Of a stretch of 18,309 nt of DNA, positions 8,020 to 14,724 are shown one piece after another. Within the stretch, counting starts at the first letter, position 1, and each line of letters starts with the position of its first letter. A program made the position numbers and the translations under genes. The notes under the pieces are model-generated. The model worked only from the letters and a program-made list of their open reading frames with translations, did no database searches and was not told the origin of the DNA. The DNA comes from Actinobacteria bacterium UBA5176. Its GTDB lineage: Bacteria; Actinomycetota; UBA4738. The stretch is from the NCBI GenBank assembly GCA_002413305.1, contig DHWS01000108.1, positions 435 to 18,743 on the forward strand, read 5' to 3'.

Positions 8020-10121
8020 CCACCCACCACTTCCATGGTCGGCACCGGAACCCGCCCCATCAAGGTGGTGCCGTGGCCCGGCTCGGAGCCCACCTCCAGG
8101 GTTCCGCCCTGAGCCGAGAGGCGGTCGGCCATGCCCTGCAGGCCGGTCCCGTACGAAGTGGTCGAGGGATCGAAGCCGCTGCCATCGTCGGCCACCTCGA
8201 AAGCGAGCCATCCGGCGTCCTCGTGCACCTTGACCACGGCGCGAGTCGCTCCCGCGTACTTCGCCACGTTCTGGAGCGCCTCCAGGACGCAGAAGTACAC
8301 GGCGGCTTCGGCCTCTTGCGGGTAGCGGCCGATGCCATCCCCTGCTATGTGGACGGGGAACGCGGCTTTGCGGGCCTGGGAGGTGAGGGCCGCGACCAGC
8401 CCCTGATCGGCCAGCAAAGGCGGATAGATCCCCCGGGCCAGGTCGCGGAGGTCTTCCAGCGCGCCCCTCGACTCCTCCTCCAATTGCGCCATGAGGACAT
8501 CGAACCGCTCGTGGTCCTTCTGCATGAATCCCCTGGCCAGGCGGAGCTTCACCGCCAGTGCCACGAGCTGCTGCTGGGCGCCGTCGTGGATGTTGCGCTC
8601 CAGCCGCCGCCGCTCCTGGTCCTGGGCGGCCACGATCCGCTGGCGGGAGGCCTGGAGCTCGTCCAGCCGTTGGAGCAGCTCCTCGGTGAGGCGGACGTTG
8701 CGAAGGACCAAACCGGCCTGGGAGGCCAGATCGGTGGCCAGCTTGTCCTCGGCGGGCGACAGGCGTTCGCCCCGCGGCTTGGTGAGTGTGAGCGCGCCCA
8801 GCAGGTCGCCGGTGTGGTGGACGGGGTAGGAGGCCGTCGCTCCCGCGAACACGGGATCTCCGCCGCCGTCGTCAGCGACCGGCAGGGGATCGACGCCCGC
8901 GGCTGCGCCCTCCGGCCACGCGGCTTCACAGCGCAGCTCGTCGCCCACCCGCAGCCACACCCGGGACGCGGACGCGCCGGTTCCCTCGGCGAGGATCCTG
9001 GCCATGCGCGGGAGCAGGTCCTCGTTCGCGTAGGTGCCCGCCATACGGGAGGAGAACTCCGAGAGCACCTCGTACGGGGTTGCCCGCTTGCCGTACACCA
9101 GCCGGTTGGCGAACCGCTGGACCTTCGACCGGACCGGCTGGAAGGCCACGGCCACCACCGCGGTGGCCAGGATCGACAGGCCGACGTTGGGGTTCGAACC
9201 CTGCCCGACGGCATGGCCGATCCCGACCACGATCGCCACGTAGACAGCCGTGATGAAGGCGGCCAGAGCCCCGAACACCAGCGTCTTGTTGATGACCAGG
9301 TCGATGTCGTACAGGCGGTACTTCATGACCGCGACGCCGATGGCGATCGGCACCAGGGTCAGGGCGCCGGCGGTGACGGCGTTCTCGATGTTGTTCTCGA
9401 ACGTCGTCGTGCCGAGCACCTTCTCCAACACCCCGCTGGTCACGATGCTGGCAAGGATCACGGCGGCCGCGTACGACAGCCATTTGAGCTGCTCCCGCTC
9501 GACCGCATCCGCCCGGCGGAACCGGAAGAACAGCGAGACGATCGAGGCCAGGGCAGCGGCGATCACCAGGCCGAAGCTGTCCCGGAACACCTTGGCCAGA
9601 TCGCCGGCCGGTCCGCCGATCCCGAACGGGTTCACGGAACGCGTGTCGGGGATCCGCCCAGGTGCGAACGCGTTGCCCAGGACCCACGCGGCCAGGGCCA
9701 GGGCCGCCACCCAGGCCACCGGCCTCCACCTTCGGGTCGGCAACTTCCCGGTCGGGAACAGCAGCAGGCCGAACGTCGCCGTCAGACCGATACTGAGGCC
9801 CCAGATCCAGCCGATCCAGTCCGAGAAGCGGCTGGCACCGTTCACGCCTTCGAGCTCGGCGCCCCAGGTCCCGATGACGAAACCGCACGCCGAAGCCAGC
9901 AGGATCCAACCGATCGGGTTCTCCGGTCGCTTCGATGCGACCAGCGCCCCGACGGTCGCGTAAGCGAGGACGAATACCAGCGTCGTCACCAACGGTGCCG
10001 TCCCGCCAGGGTCTTGGACGACGTGGGCCGAACCATGGCCGATGGCCAACCCGGCGAACAGCGAGCCGATGGAGGCCACCCAGAACGACCACGCGACCAC
10101 CGATGTTGTGCGGGATCTCAT
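8016..10121 (-). CDS. Membrane sensor histidine kinase, first of three in tandem (HK1)
   Basis: 701 residues; first gene of the kinase cassette. Hydrophobic helices lie at about 10-28, 43-62, 68-86, 105-122, 133-152, 183-199, 214-232, 249-265, 280-300 and 311-329. The linker 336-356, the GAF-like domain 358-478, His512 (RNIHDGAQQQLVAL), N-box Asn618, G1 DDGSGF (645-650) and G2 GTGLQGM (658-664) follow. The first membrane hairpin shows no similarity to HK2 or HK3 that I can align, so the input end has diverged while the output end is conserved. I chose ATG 10121, followed by MRSRTTSVVAW and the first helix. A TTG at 10202 is also in frame but would add 27 polar residues and bury the likely promoter. 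No Shine-Dalgarno is seen, so the mRNA may be leaderless. Confidence 0.92.
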   Translation of the reverse strand: MRSRTTSVVAWSFWVASIGSLFAGLAIGHGSAHVVQDPGGTAPLVTTLVFVLAYATVGALVASKRPENPIGWILLASACGFVIGTWGAELEGVNGASRFSDWIGWIWGLSIGLTATFGLLLFPTGKLPTRRWRPVAWVAALALAAWVLGNAFAPGRIPDTRSVNPFGIGGPAGDLAKVFRDSFGLVIAAALASIVSLFFRFRRADAVEREQLKWLSYAAAVILASIVTSGVLEKVLGTTTFENNIENAVTAGALTLVPIAIGVAVMKYRLYDIDLVINKTLVFGALAAFITAVYVAIVVGIGHAVGQGSNPNVGLSILATAVVAVAFQPVRSKVQRFANRLVYGKRATPYEVLSEFSSRMAGTYANEDLLPRMARILAEGTGASASRVWLRVGDELRCEAAWPEGAAAGVDPLPVADDGGGDPVFAGATASYPVHHTGDLLGALTLTKPRGERLSPAEDKLATDLASQAGLVLRNVRLTEELLQRLDELQASRQRIVAAQDQERRRLERNIHDGAQQQLVALAVKLRLARGFMQKDHERFDVLMAQLEEESRGALEDLRDLARGIYPPLLADQGLVAALTSQARKAAFPVHIAGDGIGRYPQEAEAAVYFCVLEALQNVAKYAGATRAVVKVHEDAGWLAFEVADDGSGFDPSTTSYGTGLQGMADRLSAQGGTLEVGSEPGHGTTLMGRVPVPTMEVVGG
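9109..9240 (-). repeat. 132-nt patch in HK1 about 94% identical to HK3 (4830-4961)
   Basis: Partner of the patch at 4830-4961, same orientation, 4279 nt apart. Identity here is higher than in the HisKA coding segment of the same two genes (roughly 88% by eye), which hints at a local recombination or conversion event rather than uniform divergence. Confidence 0.7.
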
Positions 10122-10129
10122 CGCACCCG

Positions 10130-10159
10130 ATTGTCCGGCCGTGGCTGCTCTCCGGACAA
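10130..10159 (-). promoter_or_regulatory. Candidate promoter of the three-kinase cassette
   Basis: Read on the minus strand, TTGTCC (10154-10159) and GACAAT (10130-10135) are separated by 18 nt, each matching 4 of 6 sigma-70 consensus positions. Transcription would begin about 2 nt before ATG 10121, giving a leaderless mRNA and explaining the missing ribosome binding site. The cassette could instead be read through from the 95-residue gene upstream, as no terminator is evident in the 91-nt gap. Confidence 0.35.
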
Positions 10160-10212
10160 GGGTGAAGTCATCCACTTGGTGCGACGTGCCAGCACTACCC
10201 AACGGTGTGCGG

Positions 10213-10500
10213 TCAGGCGGTGCCGAACTTCTCCACGAGGGCGGCAGCGTAGTGGTTCTCCCAGCGGCCCCCGAAGTCGCCTTCGGTGAACTCGCGGTCC
10301 AGCCGGACCAGCTCGTACGTCAGGTGGCTTCGAACCGGAGCGGTCCCGAGGATCTGCGGCAACTCGGACAGCGCGGTGAGCCACTCCGAATACCAGCTCG
10401 CCCAGTCCGGGTCGTCTCCGTCCACGATCCGGTAGACGACGTGATGCGTCTCCGCGGCCTCGTGCAGCAGGTCCGCCACGCGCTGAAGTCGGTCGTCCAT
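10213..10500 (-). CDS. Small conserved-looking protein of unknown function (95 aa)
   Basis: No signal peptide or membrane helix is visible. The protein is acidic and rich in aromatic residues and His, with a stretch THHVVYRIVDGDDPDWASWY (18-37) and a second half TYELVRLDREFTEGDFGGRW (61-80). It looks like a compact helical protein. I have an impression of similar small actinobacterial proteins but cannot name a family. The ATG at 10500 is preceded by a G-rich stretch (AAGGGGGG) that may serve as ribosome binding site. It begins 20 nt after the second permease gene on the same strand, so it is probably the last gene of the ABC transporter operon, and it sits between that operon and the histidine kinases. 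An accessory role is only a guess from position. Confidence 0.72.
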   Translation of the reverse strand: MDDRLQRVADLLHEAAETHHVVYRIVDGDDPDWASWYSEWLTALSELPQILGTAPVRSHLTYELVRLDREFTEGDFGGRWENHYAAALVEKFGTA

Positions 10501-10520
10501 CCCTCATCCCCCCTTCGGTC

Positions 10521-11351
10521 TCACGCCGATGCACCAGAGTAGTGTCGGAGTCCCACCCGCCAGAACCACCGGGTGAAGGCGAACAGCGCCGCGGCGAAGA
10601 CGAACGCGACCAGGAGCGTTCTTTCGGTCAGCCGGTGCGTGAGGGCCTGAGCGGGGACCGTGACCGCGAACGCCACCGGCACCAGGAACGTGAGGCTCGC
10701 CCGCAGCCCGGCGGGATAGACGGTAACCGGCCACCGTCCGGCCTGGTACACGCCCTGGAACAGCTCCGAGATCTCCTCCATCCGGACGATCCAGAACGCG
10801 CCGGTGCTGATGACCAGCCAGAAGCAGTAGATCATCACGGCGCCGAGGACCAGCGCGCCGGCGAAGGCCAGCGCCTGCACGACCCCGATGCCCCGTTGGA
10901 GCTGGGTCACCGCCCAACCCAGCACGATCAGCCCCATCAGCACGTTCACGGTCTGCCAGATCCGAACCTCTCGCACGCTGATCACCAGCTGCGAATCCCG
11001 TGGCTTGGTCAGCGCGTAGTCGAGCGTGCCCTGCTGGACCTCCCGGGCCAGCCGGTCCATGTTCGGCTGGACGAGGGTCTGGATGATCCCGCCCATCATG
11101 ACATGCACGCCCATCACGGCCAGCAGCTCGGGCTTCGACCAGCCGGCCAGCGAGCTGGTGTGCTGGAAGACCAGGGCCAGCGCGATCAGGCCGGTGGCCA
11201 GGGCGACCAGCGACTGGAAGAGCTCCAGGAAGAAGTTCACCCGGTACTGCAGCTCGTTCATCGCCCCGACCCGGAAGAAGACCCACCACAGGCGGGCGGC
11301 AGCCCGAATGCCGCGAGTGGGCCGTCCGGCGATGGGGTCCGCGCGGTCCAT
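10521..11351 (-). CDS. ABC-2 type transporter permease (COG3694-like)
   Basis: 276 residues with six predicted membrane helices, roughly 48-68, 72-88 (short), 118-138, 140-165, 200-222 and 230-262. The N-terminal ARLWWVFFRVGAMNELQYRV (18-37) is the amphipathic elbow seen in this family, with the usual QYRVNFF turn into helix 1. It should form the membrane channel with the neighbouring permease and be powered by the ATPase at 12224-13267; the three-gene set corresponds to COG4586/COG4587/COG3694, an uncharacterised exporter family. The ATG at 11351 follows directly on the TAG of the upstream permease, with no intervening base, so translation is likely coupled. Met31 is a possible alternative start but would remove the elbow. 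Substrate unknown. Confidence 0.87.
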   Translation of the reverse strand: MDRADPIAGRPTRGIRAAARLWWVFFRVGAMNELQYRVNFFLELFQSLVALATGLIALALVFQHTSSLAGWSKPELLAVMGVHVMMGGIIQTLVQPNMDRLAREVQQGTLDYALTKPRDSQLVISVREVRIWQTVNVLMGLIVLGWAVTQLQRGIGVVQALAFAGALVLGAVMIYCFWLVISTGAFWIVRMEEISELFQGVYQAGRWPVTVYPAGLRASLTFLVPVAFAVTVPAQALTHRLTERTLLVAFVFAAALFAFTRWFWRVGLRHYSGASA

Positions 11352-12227
11352 CTAGTTCCCCACCGAGGAGAACCGGCGGATGCCCGCCCGCCACACAAAG
11401 TGGATGATCGTTGCACCGATCCCGATCCACAGCGCCTGCATCCCCAGGCCCTCCAGGAGCTGCGTCGTGGACAGCTTGCCGACCAGGGCGTTGATGGGGA
11501 ATCCGAACGTCCACTGGAACGGGAGGAAGTTCGCCACGCCCTGCGCCCAGCCGGGCAGCAGCGTCAACGGCACCAGCCGTCCGGAGAAGATCAGCTCGAG
11601 GGCCATGTATAGCTCGAAGATCGCCGACACGCGTGTCGTCCAGAACGTGATCATGCCCAGCACCCACATGTTCAGCGAGCGGATCAGGTACGCGCCCCAC
11701 AGGGCCACGAAGAACACGCCGATGCCCAGCCCGCTGGGCTGGAGGGTGGGATGGAAGGCGAGCGACAGGATCGCCGCGATCGGCAGCCACAGGACCAAGA
11801 CCACGAACTTCATCCCGGCGAAGTAGCCCAGGTCGTAGTGGATGGGATGGATCGGACGCAGTAGTTGCCCGGAGAGCTGTCCCTTCTGGATCCGCCACTC
11901 CCACCCGTACGGCGTGAAAACGATGTTGATGTTCCGGACCAGCGTCCACACGATGTAGTAGGCGGCGAACTCACCGGGCGTGTACCCGCCCACCGCGCCG
12001 CCCTGCGACCGGGCCACGCTCGACCACACCACCAGGTAGATGACCGGCTCGGCGACCATGCCGATCATGTAGAAGTAGTTCGCCACCCGGTACTGGAACT
12101 GCACGGCGATGGCCGTCCGCATCTCGGTGAGATAGAGGTCGACCATCGAGCGCACCCGTCCGACCCTCGGCCGGTCGGGAAGCCCTGGGGCTGCCGGCCG
12201 GCCGCTCCGTTCGACCACCGCGCTCAT
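11352..12227 (-). CDS. ABC-2 type transporter permease (COG4587-like)
   Basis: 291 residues. The first 27 are polar, Pro/Arg-rich and probably cytoplasmic. MVDLYLTEMRTAIAVQFQYR (28-47) is the family's N-terminal elbow, followed by about six membrane helices. Conserved-looking segments include WEWRIQKGQLSGQLLRPIHP (109-128), typical of the cytosolic coupling loop of this permease family, and IFSGRLVPLTLLPGW (about 213-227), where a loop re-enters before the last helices. It should dimerise with the permease encoded next. The ATG at 12227 overlaps the ATPase stop by ATGA; a start at Met28 would lose this coupling. As is usual for ABC exporters of this type, no solute-binding protein is encoded nearby. 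Confidence 0.87.
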   Translation of the reverse strand: MSAVVERSGRPAAPGLPDRPRVGRVRSMVDLYLTEMRTAIAVQFQYRVANYFYMIGMVAEPVIYLVVWSSVARSQGGAVGGYTPGEFAAYYIVWTLVRNINIVFTPYGWEWRIQKGQLSGQLLRPIHPIHYDLGYFAGMKFVVLVLWLPIAAILSLAFHPTLQPSGLGIGVFFVALWGAYLIRSLNMWVLGMITFWTTRVSAIFELYMALELIFSGRLVPLTLLPGWAQGVANFLPFQWTFGFPINALVGKLSTTQLLEGLGMQALWIGIGATIIHFVWRAGIRRFSSVGN

Positions 12228-13267
12228 TCGGACACCTTCTCCCGCTCGGGGAGGCGCTCGTCGTCCTCGCCGCTGGCGAAGACGGTCTCGATCACGTCTT
12301 CGATCGGCGGGTCCTCGATGGTCAGGTCGGCGACGGCCTGTTCACTCAACAGGCGTGCCGTGATCCGCGAAGTCTCCAGCTTCGGCACGCGCAGGGTGAT
12401 CTTCTGATCGTCGCGGTGGATGACCTCGCCGTACGCGCCGAGGTCGATGGTCGGGTCGTCCAGGGTGACCCCGATCGTCTTGTAGGCGGCGAATCGCGAA
12501 GACAATCCCGACAGCCCGCCGTCGAACAGGATCCGGCCGTGGTGGATCACGATGACCCGCTTGCACAGGGCCACCACGTCGGCCATGTAATGACTGGTCA
12601 GGAGCACGGTCGCGCCATACCGCCGGTTGTATTCGGCCACGAACGCCCGGATCCGCTTCTGCATGGTCACGTCGAGCCCGATGGTCGGTTCGTCCAGGAA
12701 GAGCACCTGCGGGCGATGGAGCAGCGAACCGACGATCTCGACCTTCATCCGCTCGCCGAGCGAGAGGTTCCGGACCGGCTTGCGCACCAGATCTCCCACC
12801 TCGAGCAGTTCGACCAGCTCGTCCCGCGTCTCCGCGAACGCCTGCGGCGGGATCCGGTAGATGGCCCGGTTCAGCTCGAAGGAATCGGCGGCCGGGATGT
12901 CCCACTCCAACTGGTTGCGGTTGCCCATGACCAGCGTGATGCGGCTGAGGAAGTCCTTCTCCCGCCGGGACGGGGTGGCGCCGAGCACGGTCAACCCCCC
13001 GCCGGTCGGGTACAGCAGCCCGGCTAGCATCTTCAGCGTGGTGGTCTTGCCCGCGCCGTTCGGGCCGAGGAACCCGACCACCTCGCCCGGGGCGATGTCG
13101 AAGCTGATCCCGTCCACCGCGTTCACCTGGCGGGTCCGGCGACGCACCAGCGAGCGGATGGCGTGCTTCAGCCCCGCTTCGCGTTCCGGCACGACGAACG
13201 TCTTCCGTAGCTCCACGACCCGGATGGCGGGGTCGGCGGGACCCGGGACGGGATGGTCTTCCGGCAT
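12224..13267 (-). CDS. ABC transporter ATP-binding protein (COG4586-like)
   Basis: 347-residue nucleotide-binding subunit of the exporter. Walker A is FLGPNGAGKTT (66-76), the Q-loop glutamine is probably Gln119 in GNRNQLEWDIP, the signature is LSLGERMK (168-175, non-canonical for LSGGQ as is normal in this family), Walker B is VLFLDEPT (188-195), the D-loop GLDV (197-200) and the switch His is His226 (LTSHYMADV). Residues 255-347 form a C-terminal extension of the kind found in COG4586 proteins. A GAGGGAG ribosome binding site eight bases before ATG 13267 fixes the start. It is the first gene of the operon; the 61 nt upstream separate it from the nucleotidyltransferase gene and may hold a promoter, but I see no clear boxes. 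Confidence 0.93.
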   Translation of the reverse strand: MPEDHPVPGPADPAIRVVELRKTFVVPEREAGLKHAIRSLVRRRTRQVNAVDGISFDIAPGEVVGFLGPNGAGKTTTLKMLAGLLYPTGGGLTVLGATPSRREKDFLSRITLVMGNRNQLEWDIPAADSFELNRAIYRIPPQAFAETRDELVELLEVGDLVRKPVRNLSLGERMKVEIVGSLLHRPQVLFLDEPTIGLDVTMQKRIRAFVAEYNRRYGATVLLTSHYMADVVALCKRVIVIHHGRILFDGGLSGLSSRFAAYKTIGVTLDDPTIDLGAYGEVIHRDDQKITLRVPKLETSRITARLLSEQAVADLTIEDPPIEDVIETVFASGEDDERLPEREKVSE

Positions 13268-13328
13268 GCGCGTGGCTCCCTCGCGTGCGGGCCGGTCCCC
13301 AGCGGCCCCGCCCGCCGCGGGAGTCAGC

Positions 13329-13859
13329 TTACCGGCCGGAGGACCGCCTCCGTTCGCGCTCGCGAGCGTCCATCTCTTCGCGAAGAGCGCCCAGGACCTC
13401 GACCTCGATGAGGTCCTTCGGCCGTGCCGCAGCTCGCTTCATCCGGATAAGGTCGTCGATCGACGCGACGAGGACGCGAAGCCCGTCGAGATCCATCGGC
13501 GCGGCGGTGGCCAGGAGATCCTCGTAACCGGAGACCCCCGACGGCGTCCCAAGGCAGTCCAGGCTTCCGGCGTCCGTGGCGAAGGTGAAGTGGTCACCGC
13601 GCTCGAGGGTCTCGGCGTCGAGCAAGAACGGGACGTCGGGCGGGGCGCCGCGGAGCCTCGCGTGGAGCTCGCTCAGCGCCTCCGCCAGCGCCACGAGGTT
13701 CTCCCGGTCGCGCGCGTAGCACACGTCGAGGTCGTTGGTGAGGGTCGGCGAACCGTGCAGCCGGGCACCGAAGCCCCCGATCATCACGAACCGTACCCCT
13801 CGATCGAGCAGGACCCGAAGCGCGCGGAGCGGATCGAAGGGTGCGGGGGGCCGGCTCAT
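13329..13859 (-). CDS. Nucleotidyltransferase (pol-beta fold, AbiEii/DUF6036-like), possible toxin of a two-gene unit
   Basis: 176 residues. The minimal nucleotidyltransferase core is visible: VMIGGFGARLHGSPTLTNDL (25-44) gives the GG/GS motif and the first catalytic pair Asp43 and Asp45 (NDLDV); Asp101 (SLDCLG) is the likely third carboxylate. The C-terminal IDDLIRMKRAAARPKDLIEV (134-153) is typical of this group, which includes AbiEii-type toxins. Such enzymes transfer nucleotides to RNA, tRNA or protein; the target here is unknown. The ATG at 13859 overlaps the stop of the XRE gene by ATGA. The same frame is open to 14213, but the upstream part is a shadow of the XRE gene. Whether it is toxic has not been shown; it could be a non-toxic modifying enzyme. 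Confidence 0.85.
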   Translation of the reverse strand: MSRPPAPFDPLRALRVLLDRGVRFVMIGGFGARLHGSPTLTNDLDVCYARDRENLVALAEALSELHARLRGAPPDVPFLLDAETLERGDHFTFATDAGSLDCLGTPSGVSGYEDLLATAAPMDLDGLRVLVASIDDLIRMKRAAARPKDLIEVEVLGALREEMDARERERRRSSGR

Positions 13860-14191
13860 GCGGTTCGCCCACCTTGCGAAGCTCGCGCGCTCCGCAAGGC
13901 GCGTTCCACGTTCCAGCCCTCCTCGGCCGCCAAACGAGCCCGGGCTCCTGGCGTGAGATCGAGCAGCGCGCGGATGGCCGACCGGTCGATTCCGACTCCG
14001 AGCCTGGGCGCCGCCTCGAGCGCCTGCCCGCACGCTGCCAGCAACCGGTCCAGCGTGTCGACGCGCGGGACAACCGCGCCGGACTCGATGCGAGCGATCG
14101 CCGGCTGCGGGACCCGCGAGGCGCGCGCGAGGGCCCGTTGCGTCAGGCGCGCGCGCTGTCGAGCCTGCCTGAGCATCCTGGCCGCGTTCAT
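13856..14191 (-). CDS. XRE-family helix-turn-helix regulator, candidate antitoxin
   Basis: 111 residues. The helix-turn-helix occupies about 6-58: ARLTQRALARASRVPQPAIA (14-33) contains helices 2 and 3, ending ARIESGAVVPRVDTLDRLLA. The remaining 50 residues (IDRSAIRALLDLTPGARARL, 68-87, then EEGWNVERALR) form a helical tail common in XRE proteins paired with this type of nucleotidyltransferase. It likely binds the palindrome over its own start and represses the pair. There is no Shine-Dalgarno; the start codon follows the putative -10 by 12 nt. The ATGA overlap with the enzyme gene supports a stoichiometric two-protein unit. Direct neutralisation of the partner is an inference from architecture. 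Confidence 0.86.
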   Translation of the reverse strand: MNAARMLRQARQRARLTQRALARASRVPQPAIARIESGAVVPRVDTLDRLLAACGQALEAAPRLGVGIDRSAIRALLDLTPGARARLAAEEGWNVERALRSARASQGGRTA

Positions 14192-14192
14192 C

Positions 14193-14212
14193 TGATAACG
14201 AATATGTTATCA
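14193..14212. promoter_or_regulatory. AT-rich palindromic operator over the XRE start
   Basis: TGATAACGAATATGTTATCA is an inverted repeat with perfect 7-bp arms (TGATAAC/GTTATCA) and a 6-nt centre; 8 of 10 base pairs match across the dyad. It is strikingly AT-rich in this GC-rich window, ends 2 nt before the XRE start codon and covers the putative -10 box, as expected of an autorepressor site. Confidence 0.75.
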
Positions 14213-14232
14213 CGGAGGGTAGGTCTTGTCAG
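14204..14232 (-). promoter_or_regulatory. Candidate promoter of the XRE/nucleotidyltransferase pair
   Basis: On the minus strand CTGACA (14227-14232, 5 of 6 to TTGACA) and TAACAT (14204-14209, 4 of 6) are separated by 17 nt. The start site would lie about 6 nt before the ATG, giving a near-leaderless mRNA. The -10 is inside the palindrome; the -35 lies in the end of the preceding gene. Confidence 0.55.
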
Positions 14233-14714
14233 ACCGCCCGGATCAGCCACCTCCGGAACCGGTCGGCCAGATCGGCGCCACCGCGCGGGGCCGGCTTCGG
14301 GTCGAGCCACGAGGCCCGCTTGGCGTCGTTCTGGAGCACCACCCACTCGTAGCCGTACGTCCGCGGGCCGGCCCAGAACGGTTCGACCCAGGACTCGCGG
14401 ACCAGCGTGGCCACGCCCGCGTAGCCGTATCGGGGGCGGCCTCTCCAGAAGTCGTCGAGATCGTGGAGCGGGGACCCCAACGTCCTGTTCTGCACGGCGC
14501 GGATGTCCGAATACTCCCCCACCCAGCAGATCCGGACGACGGCCTTCGCCACGAACAGCCCACCTCGGAGCTGCACCCACACGCGGTCGTCCTGGAAAGC
14601 CCCGAGCTTGTACAGGGGCCCGGGGACCCCGCGCGTCTCCACGCCGAACCCGACGGACGGCGCTTCCGGCGAGCCCGCGAGGTGTTCGAGTGAACGGATC
14701 AGGACGTGCTCCAC
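14229..14714 (-). CDS. Hypothetical protein with PUA/ASCH-like features
   Basis: 161 residues, soluble and rich in Trp and Tyr. The central part DRVWVQLRGGLFVAKAVVRI (43-62), then RYGYAGVATLVRESWVEPFW (95-114) and TYGYEWVVL (119-127), has the strand pattern and aromatic content of small RNA-binding PUA-like folds such as ASCH or EVE; the family assignment is tentative. The start is probably GTG 14714; TAGGAT (14725-14730) lies 10 nt upstream and there is no Shine-Dalgarno, suggesting a leaderless transcript. It precedes the XRE/nucleotidyltransferase pair on the same strand with 37 nt between, and that pair's -35 box lies across this stop codon. It may belong functionally to that unit or be an unrelated neighbour. 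Confidence 0.7.
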   Translation of the reverse strand: MEHVLIRSLEHLAGSPEAPSVGFGVETRGVPGPLYKLGAFQDDRVWVQLRGGLFVAKAVVRICWVGEYSDIRAVQNRTLGSPLHDLDDFWRGRPRYGYAGVATLVRESWVEPFWAGPRTYGYEWVVLQNDAKRASWLDPKPAPRGGADLADRFRRWLIRAV

Positions 14715-14724
14715 CCATGGAGCA

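Noticed and set aside
8020..8211. N-terminal extension of HK2 to 8211
   Set aside because: The 64 extra residues are Arg/Gly-rich sequence from the HK1 coding region; the ATGA-coupled ATG at 8019 matches the paralogues.
10122..10202. TTG start of HK1 at 10202
   Set aside because: It adds 27 polar residues without counterpart in HK2 or HK3 and overlaps the likely promoter; ATG 10121 is better.
8073..10289. 738-codon open frame on the plus strand opposite HK1
   Set aside because: It is antisense to a well-supported kinase; the translation is Arg/Gly/His/Gln-rich and low in hydrophobic order, typical of a GC-rich shadow frame.
13860..14213. N-terminal extension of the nucleotidyltransferase to 14213
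   Set aside because: This part is the XRE gene read in another frame; its translation is low-complexity.
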